A DNA stretch of 64,000 bases, from NCBI GenBank assembly GCA_017893485.1, contig CM030367.1, positions 145,689,767-145,753,766 of the forward strand, in the 5' to 3' direction. The notes under the pieces were generated by a model. That model worked only from the letters and a program-made list of their open reading frames with translations. It had not been told where the DNA came from and ran no database searches. The position numbers and the translations under genes are program-made. Within the stretch, counting starts at the first letter, position 1. Each line of letters starts with the position of its first letter. This stretch comes from Hemerocallis citrina (lineage: Eukaryota > Streptophyta > Magnoliopsida > Asparagales > Asphodelaceae). This document shows positions 46,914-57,505 of the stretch, piece after piece.

Positions 46914-46920
46914 TTTTATA
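46914..46920 (-). promoter_or_regulatory. TATA box for the antisense gene
   Basis: The minus strand reads TACTATAAAACTTCAC, followed by a pyrimidine-rich stretch (CTTCCCCCACTCCCAATCTC), a plausible plant start region. It lies about 195 nt upstream of the ATG at 46,720. Confidence 0.6.
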
Positions 46921-47099
46921 GTAAAAGAAAAAGTCTCTTGGACTTCCTAACGTAAGGGCGCAGCTCTTGGCCGGCTCTTGAAGCGTTACGAAAGCCCAAA
47001 CGACTTTGTGACCGAGCAGCGACGGTTGGCGAAAAGAAAAAACGTCTCGATACAAGTCAAATAGCTCGACACACACGGGATCAAAAACCGAGCGACGTG

Positions 47100-49750
47100 C
47101 AATCCGACCCCAACATCAAATGGCCCGGTCGGCTAACCGAGCAAGTGCCCATCCGAGCCCCAAAACGGAGAAAATTCACTTTCTCCTAAACATTCGTGTA
47201 AGATCTCGATTAGACGGCCCAGATCTTGCCAGCATGCTAAACGACAAAATAGTGTTTTCTTGGGAACTGAACCGTCTCGAGATTCGTGCCACCATCCAAC
47301 GGCCCAGATCTTGCCAGCGCCGTTAAACGACAAGATATCGTTTTCTTGGGAACTAGGCCCGTCTCGAGATTCGTGCCACCATCCAATGGCTTAGATTGGG
47401 CCACGTCGCTCGGACAGCCGAACCCTTAGGCCTCCGGTCGGCTAACCGAGCAAGTGCCCATCCGAGCCCCAAAACGGAGAAAATTCACTTTCTTCTCAAC
47501 ATTCATGTAAGATCTCGATCAGACGGCCCAGATCTTGCCAGCATCGCTAAACGACAAGATAGTGTTTCCTTGGGAACTGAGCCGTCTCGAGATTCGTGCC
47601 ACCATCCAACGGCCCAGATCTTGCCAGCGTCGCTAAACGACAAGATAACATTTTCTTGAGAACTGAGCCCGTCTCGAGATTCGTGCCACCATCCACCGGC
47701 TCAGATCGCGCCACATCGTCCGGATGAAGTACTTCGGACCCAGACACCCCGCATCTGTCCCAGGAAGCAAGAGAAAATTTGGATTAGAAGTTTTAAGGCA
47801 CCGCCCTCGGCGAGTCCCCCGGGCCCTAGGACTCGGTTGGTTAGCCTCTCACCCGTGAGCAACTCGAGGCTTACAGACTTGGAAGCCGAAACCACGAATC
47901 GTTCAAGGGTGGGAGAAAAACCACCATCGCGTGAGGCCCAGTCAGAAAGCAGATCGGCACACCTCCCATCTCTAGCTCCTTCGGGCTGACAACCATCAGA
48001 AGCCGTCAGCCCGGAAGGAAGACAGAGATCGGAGGAAACCCATCCGTCCGAAGCACCTTGTCCCCTGGGTCCGAACTCCGGTCGTCATCACTTCTGCCCT
48101 GATCTCCCCTGGCCCTGACATCCGCACCGGGGCCGTCAGAGTCAGGAGAAGATCACGGCGGAAGAGTGACCACCCATCCGACGCTCTCAGGGTTAGAATT
48201 TTTCAAAAAAACAGGCATCCGCCCAAGGCAGACACCTCCGATGGTCGATGAACAACCATTGCTGTGATCTAAACTACAGGGGGAGCAGGGTATTTATAAC
48301 CTCCCCCCAAGGACCAGCCATTATGGCCCTCGGGAGGCCAAGCGACGGAATCCCAACAGTCACGCCTAGGGAGCTGAAGCGCCGCGCATTAATTAGAGGA
48401 CGCCATTTTGATGACCCCGGGAAGTTGGAACGCCGCACAAATCCTGGAGCGCCATTAATGCTCCCTGAGGGCAGCCAGTAGCTCAGCTCGGCCTTCTCAC
48501 GAAGGCCCAAACGGCTCGCCATCGCCCTTGCCGACCCATTAACCGTCAGACTCCCGGTCGGCTAACCGAGCGACGTGCGATCCGACCCCAACATCAAAGG
48601 GCCCGGTCGGCTAACCGAGCAAGTGCCCATCCGAGCCCCAAAACGGAGAAAATTCACTTTCTCCTCAACATTCGTGTAAGATCTCGATCAGACGGCCCAG
48701 ATCTCGCCAGCGTCGCTAAACGACAAGATAGTGTTTTCTTGGGAACTGAGCCGTCTCGAGATTCGTGCCACCATCCAACGGTCCAGATCTTGCCAACGTC
48801 GCTAAACGACAAGATAGCGTTTTCTTGGGAACTGGGCCCGTCTCGAGATTCGTGCCACCATCCAACGGCTCAGATTGCGCCACGTCGCTCGGATAGCCGA
48901 ACCCTTAGACCTCCGGTCGGCTGACCGAGCAAGTGCCCATCCGAGCCCCAAAACGGAGAAAATTCACTTTCTCCTCAACATTCGTGTAAGATCTCGATCA
49001 GACGGCCCAAATCTTGCCAGCGTCGCTAAACGACAAGATAGCGTTTTCTTGGGAACTGGGCCCGTCTCGAGATTCGTGCCATCATCCAACGGTTCAGATC
49101 GCGCCACATCGCTCGAACAGCCGAACCCTTAGACCTCCGGTCGGCTAACCGAGCAAGTGCCCATCCGAGCTCCAAAACAGAGAAAAAAGCCGCCGAGCGA
49201 CCACGACCGTTGGATCTCCCAGAAATTCGCGCTTCTGATGATGAACGGTCCAGATCGTGCCACGTGCGCTAAATGACAAGATAGCATTTTCTTGGAAACT
49301 GAGCCCGTCTCGAGATTCGTGCCATCATCCAACGGCTCAGATCGCGCCACGTCGCTCGGACAGCCGAACCCTTAGACCTCCGGTCGGCTAACCGAGCAAG
49401 TGCCCATCCGAGCTCCAAAACAGAGAAAAAAGCCGCCGAACGACCACGACCGTTGGATCTTCCAGAAACTCGCGCTTCTGATGATGAACGGTCCAGATCG
49501 TGCTACGTGCGCTAAATGACAAGATAGCATTTTCTTGGGAACTGAGCCCGTCTCGAGATTCGCGCCGCCATCCAACGGCTCAGATCGTGCCACGTCGCTC
49601 GGACAGCCGAACCCTCATACCCCCGGTCGGCTAACCGAGCAAGTGCCCATCCGAGCTCCAAAAGCGAGAAAATTACTACCGAGCGACCACGACCGTTGGA
49701 TCTTCCAGAAACTCGTGCTTCTAATGATGAACGGTCCAGATCAAGCCACG
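47100..49750. repeat. GC-richer tandem repeat array of the Tat 3-prime region
   Basis: GGTCGGCTAACCGAGCAAGT recurs near 47,128, 47,437, 48,604, 48,916, 49,139, 49,382 and 49,625 (steps of about 310, then 310, 224, 243 and 243 bp). Inside the longer units a subunit of about 76 bp (GCCCAGATCTTGCCAGCGTC ... CTCGAGATTCGTGCC) is itself repeated. A different 792-bp module interrupts the array at 47,756-48,547. The small ORFs are repeat by-products. Confidence 0.85.
47756..48547 (-). other. LTR-like module in antisense orientation
   Basis: On the minus strand it starts TGACGGTTAATGG and ends CTTCCTGGGACA (TG...CA). It contains TATAAATACC (48,298-48,289), then GAGAGCGTCGGATGGGTGGTC and CCCCGGTGCGGATG. 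These recall the TATAAATACC, GAGCGTCGGAGGGTGCGTC and CCCCGGTGTTTCGC of the Tat LTRs in the same order. Just past its end lies GGGGTGTCTGGG, faintly like the Tat PBS region. No clean target-site duplication. It could be an old solo LTR or a domesticated promoter for antisense transcription. Confidence 0.5.
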
Positions 49751-49764
49751 CCATAAATAGGCAT

Positions 49765-50174
49765 TAAAAATCAGTTTTTTATTTATTTTAATAGTTTTAT
49801 TTATTTAAAAATTGCGAAAAAATTACTAAAAAAATCGGGAGAATTAACTAGAAATTCTAGAAAATAATTATAAATTCGGGGGAATATTTTTGAGCCCCTG
49901 AACGAACAATTATTGCCTAGAATGTATTGTTAAGGCCCCCGAACGACTGGTTAACACATCGCAAAATTAAATAAATAATCCAAAAAAATAGATAAAAACC
50001 GTCGGATATTCAACAAGGCTTAAGAACAGCTTACGACTTCAAAAATCACCTCACTACCCCCTTCGAGATTCAAAACCCACCATTTGGACTCCGATACAAC
50101 TCCACTAGCCACTGAAACAGTTAAACTACTCCTCAAAGGCTGATCACACTCAGTCTTTAGGAGTGGGGGGCTCG
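49765..50174 (+). other. AT-rich spacer and polypurine tract
   Basis: 49,765-49,860 is dominated by ATTTATTTTAATAG-like sequence. No gene. GGAGTGGGGGGCTCG (50,160-50,174) directly precedes the 3-prime LTR and serves as the PPT. Confidence 0.7.
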
Positions 50175-50794
50175 TGATATGGCTAAAAATGGGGTTAAAT
50201 CAGAACCGTCCAGATCAGGCACGAATCTTGAAGCTCAGGGGTAAAACGGTAATTTCACCCACCAACGGGTCTGAAGCGGGCACTGGATCTCCCCTCCACA
50301 GATCCAATAACCCGCGAACGGATCCACTCCAACTGGGTACGGGTTCCGACCCGAGACAAACCCAGACCAGTAAGAGAAAATCAGGGTCTCTGATTTGACT
50401 AAATCAACGGACCTGATCCATAGTTATCCTCTCACCGGGAATTAGGGATCAGTTTCCTAAACTGATTATGAGGATTTTACTCCTAACAGAATCACAGGAA
50501 ATCAGACCCCTAATCAAGTCCCCATGGCGACTATAAATACCTCCAACCTACCACTGTTATAAGGTAATCAGTCTTTCTCCAACTTAAGCTCTTTCTTAAT
50601 CATCACTGGTTACTAACAAGAGCGTCGGAGGGTGCATCGCCGGGATCAAACCCGGTGTTTCGCACTTCCTTGCAGGTGTACGGCGGGAGCTCAACAGCCC
50701 AACTCCGGCGAACAGGCTTGGACTCGCTATTCAGGTTTTTCCACGAACTCACAAATTCTATCTGTTTACCCCCACACCAGATTCAGCGGTAACA
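50175..50794 (+). repeat. 3-prime LTR of the Tat element
   Basis: Starts TGATATGGCT, ends GCGGTAACA; about 97% identical to 35,221-35,838 by eye. Followed by the target-site duplication ATTGT. Confidence 0.93.
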
Positions 50795-50799
50795 ATTGT

Positions 50800-51162
50800 A
50801 TAATCAAATTAAACTTTATCGGAACCTAACTAATAGTAATAACACTTTACACTAGTTAAAACACAATATGAACAGAGAAATATGAAATAAATGAAAATAG
50901 TGAATATTATAGTTAACTATGAATGTCAATAATAATTACTTAACAACCACATTTTAATATTAAACATAGAAAAGGGAGTTCCTGACCAAGGCCACCATCT
51001 TTTTCGGAAAGTACTCTTTTCCTTCCATAGACTTTGCATTTTAAATTTTATGAACCTAAAAAAATATTGTAATTTGTTAAGTTTTTGCACCTTTAACTTT
51101 AGTACTACAACCATTTATAGTATGTTTCCCTTCAAAATTTAAATTCCTTTAGTGTTGCACAG
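50800..51162. other. Low-copy AT-rich DNA upstream of the gene fragment
   Basis: No repeat or coding match. Joined to 35,067-35,215 it forms the uninterrupted pre-insertion site, and reads like intron or promoter DNA. Confidence 0.5.
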
Positions 51163-51623
51163 CCAGTAGAAATATTCTGGGCCAGAAGATGGAAGCTACT
51201 TATACCGGAACTTTGACAAATTGTTCTCTTGAAAATCAATTTGGAGCAACCACAATAATCGAGACAAGAAATGTTATACGGTTCCAGATTCTACTTCCCG
51301 GGGTCTTCATAAAGTAACAACCTAGAAATGTCGAGTTGTTAACATTCTTTGTGTCCAGTTGTAGAATTATGTAATAATTTAGTCTCTGTGTTTGTTCAGA
51401 TGGAGACTTACAATTTGAACTGGATCCTGACGGGACTTTAACAGTATCCAGGATCAAAACATCGGAACCTCCATTCGTGTTGGACCAAACATTTACTAAG
51501 GTGAAGATTAATATTGAGAAAGATGGACCATTTTTGTTGACAATCGAACTTCCTGGACCGGTTAACAGCAGGGAGATGAGGATATTGAATGGGATAGGTT
51601 TGGAGTTTTCGAAGCGATGGTAA
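51163..51623 (+). pseudogene. HSP20/alpha-crystallin-like gene fragment, two exons
   Basis: Exon A (51,163-51,313) follows TTGCACAG and ends before GTAACA; it reads ILGQKMEATYTGTLTN, then TTIIETRNVIRFQILLPGVF. Exon B (51,400-51,623) follows TTTGTTCAG and reads DGDLQFELDPDGTLTV ... DGPFLLTIELPGPV to a stop at 51,621. Together they resemble the FRVSLPGV...EVDPDGTLTVSG...FxLPGPV pattern of plant alpha-crystallin-domain proteins, such as those linked to ARID or DNA-methylation factors. The exon phases do not match by one base, so a small indel or a different splice is needed. Upstream exons are not found in this window. Family assignment is tentative. Confidence 0.45.
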
Positions 51624-51880
51624 CCAAAAATTAGTGCAGGCTAGTTGTTATATATGTTTTCAGCAGTTCTAAACATTGTAACACACCAATATGTTTCTTT
51701 CTTCTGAATTTGAATTATTTTTTTATTATAAGAAACAAATTTGTTGATGATGATAATACGATTATTTCTCTGATAAAACAGCTAAATGTGAGGACAGTAA
51801 ATATGTTTTCCTTTCAACATATCTACACCATCTTCGACTAGGTAGAAACAATATGACATAAAAAGATAATGAGAATGGAC
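51624..51880. other. Downstream flank of the gene fragment
   Basis: AT-rich, with TTTTTTATTATAAG-type sequence; plausible 3-prime UTR or intergenic DNA. Nothing else recognised. Confidence 0.4.
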
Positions 51881-52185
51881 ACCAAAATGACCCACTTTTT
51901 AAAAGTATTTACCAAACTGACCCACTTTCGAAAGTATTTACCAAAATGACCGCGCGGTCTTTGGAAGACCGCGTGTAGTTAAAATTCACGCGGTCTTTCA
52001 AAGACCGAGTCTTACACTTCGAAAATCGAATTGTAAGACTCAGTCTTTGAAAGACCGCGTGAGTTTTAACTACACTCGGTCTTTCAAAGACCGAGTGGGA
52101 TGTTTTGGGAATTAAAAAAAAACGAGGGCGGTTTGGAAAAAACTTTCAAAAAGTGGGACAGTTTGGGAAGAAATTCTACTTGAAG
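51881..52185 (+). repeat. MULE terminal region with repeated palindromes
   Basis: It begins ACCAAAATGACCCACTTTTT. Four copies of a CGGTCTTTCAAAGACCG-type palindrome lie between 51,952 and 52,095, joined by GTGTAGTTAAAATTCACG spacers that are themselves inverted copies. It ends with AGTGGGACAGTTTGGGAA. Confidence 0.65.
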
Positions 52186-52346
52186 AGGATAGAAACTTCA
52201 ACTCTTCTACCAAAATATCTACGACTAAATCCTTTCGAATAAGCTTGTGAATGTATGATGCATATTGGCCTATAATTTTGTTCATTTTCATAGGTTTTGT
52301 TTTTGGGTAAATAATAACTCGTATATTCGTATAAATATACGTAGGT

Positions 52347-53983
52347 ATGGATTACGATATTCCTATTTGGTTATACTTTGGTGGTGAAATAATTCATGAT
52401 CCAAAGATTGGTTGTTGTTATAGTGCGGTGGATCCTGAAATAGTTTGGGTATCTCATAACATTACATTGGCAGAATTAGTTGAGATAATTTATGAAGTTA
52501 CTAATTTGGATAGGGCTCAATGGAATGTGAAAATTTTATCTCGATATGCAGTAGGAAAAGGAGATGGTCAGTATTTTATGACAGTGCCTGTTTCTACTGA
52601 TAATGCTATGAAGTCAATGATTGCTAGGACACTTAATCCCAATTATACTTAGTTTGCATTAGAGTTATATATTCAGCAAATCCAAATTTTGAATGATTAG
52701 CCACATGATATTCTTAGTTCTAGCTTCGTACGGGTAGTACCGACACAGCAGATGAGGTCTAACCCCGTTCAAACTTCATATGCAATCCTACTGTCCTCAC
52801 AAGAAGACACCTTCACAAATACAACAAACCCAGATGCTACAGACGTTGAGTTTCCACGTCAATCTAGTCTGGTTCATGACTATGTTCCAAATGACACTTT
52901 ATTTGAATTATTTCAAAATACTAGCATTAACAATGACTTATTAGATGACGATGAAGTTGAAGAAAGTGTAGAAAATGATGATGGGGACGAAGATGATGAT
53001 GTGGCAAATGTAAATCCTACGAACAGTAGTTCTAATGAAGTGAGAGCTACTGATAGCTATGCCAATGTTAATGCTCATGTTACCAAGGAGATGACACAAG
53101 ATGCTAGAGTACATCAAGTTCCACAAGAGTCGTCTGGTTCATCAAATGTAGACGAATTGTACATTAAAAAGAGTTTGTAAGTAAAGAGTCGATTTAGCAG
53201 GCTGTGAAGTTGTATTCTATCAAAAAACATCGTGAATTCGTCACATTGAAATCTTCACCGTCACTGTATACTGTTAAATGTAAAATGGCACCTAGAAAAC
53301 GTATAATTGAGGAGATGGTGCAAAGTCTCCTAGTTGTAAGTGATGGTGGATGCCCTTGGAGATTACGAGCAATTGTTTCAAAAGGCGGGACAAATTTCGT
53401 TGTGACGAACATAATTGGGCCTCATACTTGTACGAATCCCACGTTGAATTAGAACCACTGTAAAGTTGATTCTAACCTTGTTTGAAATTTGATTGTGAGT
53501 GTGGTGATGTCTGAGATAGGTTTGACACCACAGGCCATTATTGAGATAGTGAAAGTACAATATAACTATCAGATTTCATATAAGAAAGCTTGGATTGCAA
53601 AACAAAAGGCAATTGAGAGGTTGTTCGGTACCTTCGAAGAAGCATACACGAAGTTTCTTTTTCTACTATCAGCAATACAAGCAGCAAATTCAGGAACCGT
53701 TGTCCACTGGGATAAACATCAGTCTAGTCCAAGCGAGGAAACATTCAAGAGTGTATTTTGGGCATTTGGTCATTCAATTGAAAGTTTCAAGTCTTGCAGA
53801 CCTGTTATTAGTGTTGACAGAACTCACTTGTACGGTAAGTACAAGGGGTGTTTGTTAATTGCTGTTTCCCTAGATGCGAATGATTGCTTATTTCCATTTG
53901 CGTTTGCATTAATTGATGGTGAGTATAAGTACGTTGACATGGTTCTTGAGTTGCATTCGGTATTTTGTCATCGATCGCACTGA
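52347..53983 (+). pseudogene. MULE transposase remnant
   Basis: The N-terminal segment (52,347-52,652) starts MDYDIPIWLYFGGEI, like the region before the zinc finger in plant MuDR-like proteins. An acidic linker follows (52,752-53,180). The DNA-binding part reads KMAPRKRIIEEMVQSLLVVSDGGCPWRLRA and GPHTCTNPTLN. The DDE core begins near 53,720 (VHWDKHQ, FKSVFWAFGHSIESFKSCRP, ISVDRTHLYGKYKGCLLIA with the first Asp) and stops at FAFALIDGE... because of the chromovirus insertion. Stops are TAG in NYT*FALEL, ND*PHD, SI*QAVKL and LN*NHCK, all possible CAG changes, plus a TGA and a frameshift near 53,160. Confidence 0.85.
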
Positions 53984-55513
53984 GTTGTGTGTTATTGTAA
54001 TGCCCCGAATCCCAAATACACTGAATTCGAGATGTTCTACAGGATCTTTTCACTTTCTTTAGTACAATTTTACAGGGAAATTTAAACTTTTCATTTTACA
54101 TCAGAGTTTACATCAATATTACACTTTTCTTTTGCACAGTGGAAGTAAAATACAACAATTAAATAAATGTACAACATCATGGTACATCCATTCCTCTTTA
54201 ACATGTCATTTACCTGCATATAAGACTGTGGGTACGTCAGTTTATTCAACCAACGAACATTATACACGGCCATCCTCTCTACACTGGAAATAGTATAACT
54301 CACCTTTCCATATTTAGCAAACACAAACTTGTCACATTTCAAACTAAAGGGACTACCCTATTGATGTCGTGTTGTGATTGTGCACTTAGTCCTTAATGCA
54401 TTTATTTATATTACATGACACTAATGCGCACTTGTTCGGATTCTATGCATCCCATACTACATAGGTCCGAGGGCAAGCCCTTATTCGTTCTTCATCTTTG
54501 TAGGGTTCAATCCCCCGTTATGACTTAGTCTACTACTGTAACTACGGTAGTGTCTTAGATGTCCTATGATCTATGAGCCCATGTCCAGGCAGCCTGGAGG
54601 GGAATCCCACGCACTGACACGACGCATCGAGCAGGCAACCTATGGACAATTCAGCCTCCGCCATGGAACAATGGCACCACCCATAGCCACTCGAACATCC
54701 CACGAGCGTGGCCACCGGGACGATAATTCTGGAGTAGCGCCCACGCCATGTCTTGACGCATCAAGCAGGCAGCCTGTGGATTGCTCTCACACCGCTATCC
54801 GATGGCTCCCATACCCATGTTTTTCTTCTACTTTCATCACGTCTTCACTATGTGCTAATCCTTAGTTTAATTAAAAATCATGAACAAAAATTAAGTCTCT
54901 AGAGTTAGCCTCTCCACTAACCGGACTTATTCATTTATTTCAACATGACCAACCTTGGTCTAATTTCATTTCATTTCATTTCATTTCTCAATGCCGGGGG
55001 AGACTTAGCTACTCTATTTCAATTTTCATTTCACAATCTTCAACTCATAAATTTTCCATGTTGAGTTCTCATACTCACATGTATATTCTCTTTCCAATTC
55101 ATGATTTTCAATTTGTTCACAAGTCCATAACTGTACATAAATTTGCATATACTTTATCAATTATCACATCACAATAATTCCACATTACTAAACAATATGC
55201 ACACTTCATATTGTTCCACAAGTGAGAAAATAATTGCATCATGTCACATAACCACATTTCTTTTTGCCAAATCAACTCTTAATGTTTCAATTCACTTATT
55301 CTTTCAAGTTATAATTTCACTTCAATAATCCTTATAGAACCATATGTCTCTTTATGCATTTTAACTCCAAACCATAGTTAAATTCATTCAAATAATCCCC
55401 AAACCATTTTTAGAAAGTCCCTTACATTTTTAGGAGAATATACATATTTTTTTCATAATTTTTCGATACATAAAAACCCCAAAAAAGTATTTTTTCAATC
55501 TTGCCGATAGCAA

Positions 55514-55570
55514 GATTCGAACCCAGCACGCCACCGACACAGCCCAAAGCACAGGCCACTAGGCCGGTTT
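55514..55570 (-). other. tRNA-like module 1 in the LTR (A and B boxes)
   Basis: The minus strand reads CCGGCCTAGTGGCC (55,567-55,554), an A-box-like motif, then about 30 nt later GGGTTCGAATC (55,524-55,514), a good B box. The spacing is that of a tRNA promoter. It cannot fold as a complete tRNA by eye, so I call it tRNA-derived, not a tRNA gene. The same sequence is in the other LTR at 63,033-63,086. Confidence 0.5.
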
Positions 55571-55666
55571 GTGCCACAGTATAAAATGCAACTGAGAGCT
55601 ATAAATGCTCTAGGTCCGCTGATGAATTATTTTGAAAGAAACCAAACAAAATATTGTTGATCATGG

Positions 55667-55728
55667 GGTTCGAACTAGTCACGGCAGAGAACCCAACGCA
55701 ACACAGTGACCACTTGAGCTACATGCTT
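55667..55728 (-). other. tRNA-like module 2 in the LTR (A and B boxes)
   Basis: The minus strand reads GCATGTAGCTCAAGTGG (A box TAGCTCAAGTGG, 55,721-55,710), then 33 nt later AGTTCGAACC (55,676-55,667), a near-consensus B box. Duplicated in the other LTR at 63,086-63,240 (A box 63,229-63,240 and B box 63,086-63,195 region). Confidence 0.5.
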
Positions 55729-57405
55729 AGGTTGTTACAGTGTGCGTTAAACTCCTTTTGGACCAATTCCCACTGTTATAAAAATGTTTCGATGTTCAAC
55801 TAAACTTTGTTTCTTATTGCTTTTGTAAAAATTACTAAAAAAACTCCAGATCAACTTTCATTCACATGAATTTCATATCAGTATGATAAAAATAATTTTT
55901 GTACTAATAAAATATATTTCTTCACACAAACCAATGGATCGTTCATTAAAACTACTATATTTTTCATTTTCGACATTGCGTAACAATTGGTCTTCTAATC
56001 TTTTTATTCAAATTTCCTTATAATAATTTACTGTTATTAACTCTTTATTCAACAACACATATATTTTGAATTTGTCCATACCCATATCAACATAAAGGTC
56101 TATTTAGCACATGAATAGATAAAACTCAAAACTACTAATTTTTTGAGTAGTTCTTTGATGATAACAAAGTAGTTCCATTAATCAATCTATGTCACAATGT
56201 ATATAATCACTTATCAATTTGCATAATCACATCTCAATCATTCAAGAAAGTCACTCTTTTCAAATTAAAGTGTGCTTTTTCTTAATCAATTCCATGTTTC
56301 AATTTTACAATTAACAAGTGTTCTTATTGGAAATTTTCATATATCAATACTAGCATCATTCTTAAGGGAATTTAACCACCATCATTAATTCATGCTAATA
56401 ATCATGGAGAATTCTACACACAATTTAATTTAATACTAGAATCACATACAAGTTAATCACAACATTTCAATCAATTCGTAAACTAACTTCTCAATTAAAG
56501 TGTGTTCTTATTAGTATTTTTCATGCATCGTTTTGATAGTTAAATCTAGCATAGATCCCTATATTAGAAATATGAAAGGTTACCCACCTTGTATGGAGAG
56601 AAATAAACACACAAAGCAACAAATCCTTGCAACAAGATGCACCTCCTCCTAGACGATGCGTGCACAAGCTCCACGAACTCCAAAGCAACCGAATGCTTCC
56701 TAGTAGTGTCGGCCTCTCCTTCTCCTTGACAAAAGCAAGCACTCCCACACAACTCTCACTCTTTTTAACTCACAACAATTACTAAATAAGACTATAGTTT
56801 TGGAAAGATATAATTGCATATGAATATAGCCATGGGAGGGGGGTATTTATACTAGAAAACAAGTGAAATAGTGGGCTAGGATTGGCTAGTTGGTTGTAGG
56901 ATGGAGGGCCAAGATTAAGGTAGGAGTTATAAAAACTACCCACAACTACACAACCACCTCCATGAACACCACTCAACCTTTTGAAAATCCCTCCAAAAAG
57001 GTGCAAACCGGCCAAGAAAAGGTGTGCAATGCACGTGTACGTGTAGTGCACGTGCATGCAACTAGGCCGAAAATTTGTACAATTTAATTTTGTATAAAAA
57101 TAAAATAGTTATAAAATAGTCTTCTACATGACAAGTTTAAATAAAAAGAAGATTAATCCATGGGCTTTATTTTGGGCAATAAAATAAAATACATTTTGGG
57201 CTTTTAAGAAAAAGGCCTTTTCATCAAATTAAAATAAGGCTTTCTTTTTATTTAAAGAAAAAGGCTTTTGTATAAAATAACTTGAGAACACATATTTAAA
57301 TATTTATACACATCTAAATAAAAATAATTCAACCAAAATATTGCACGTGCACACTACGTGCAAAATAAAATAATTTTTCATTAATTGAAAAATCAGGGTA
57401 TTACA

Positions 57406-57420
57406 GCACTCCCTCCTTAG
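57406..57420 (-). other. Polypurine tract of chromovirus B
   Basis: The minus strand reads CTAAGGAGGGAGTGC just before the LTR start TGTAATACCC. Confidence 0.75.
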
Positions 57421-57505
57421 AATAGTTCCGTCCCCGGAACTACAATCAAGAGCGAGAAACAGACAATACAACACAACAATAAGAACAAAAGATACAAAAA
57501 TACAA

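Larger units (their letters stand above)
35221..50794 (+). mobile_element. Complete Tat-lineage Ty3/gypsy element (15.6 kb)
   Basis: The LTRs (35,221-35,838 and 50,175-50,794) have TG...CA-type ends, except that the left copy ends AAAA where the right ends AACA. An exact 5-bp duplication ATTGT flanks the element (35,216-35,220; 50,795-50,799). Interior: PBS, gag-pol with RT, RNase H, a second RNase H and integrase, a repeat-rich 3-prime region with an antisense gene, and a PPT. I count about 18 substitutions and two one-base gaps between the LTRs (about 97% identity), so insertion is fairly recent. Gag-pol carries two stops and a frameshift, so this copy is not autonomous. Confidence 0.93.
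51881..53995 (+). mobile_element. MuDR-like DNA transposon (MULE), interrupted
   Basis: A terminal region (51,881-52,185) is followed by a decayed transposase, cut at 53,995 by the chromovirus B LTR. The other terminus is presumably beyond the window. A second copy of the terminal region lies inverted at 34,846-35,066. Confidence 0.75.
53996..57405 (-). repeat. 3-prime LTR of chromovirus B (3,410 bp)
   Basis: Begins TGTAATGCCCCG, ends GGGTATTACA. It contains two tRNA-like modules (listed separately) and a block shared with the solo LTR at 19,264. ORFs such as 54,566-54,865 are present in both LTRs but are not recognisable proteins. Confidence 0.93.

Noticed and set aside
46639..47076. 145-codon minus-strand ORF overlapping the antisense gene start
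   Set aside because: It runs through the promoter and 5-prime leader in a different frame from the conserved exon 1 and has no domain.
55514..55728. True tRNA genes in the LTR
   Set aside because: A and B boxes are good, but I could not pair an acceptor stem or identify an anticodon arm, so I report tRNA-like modules only.
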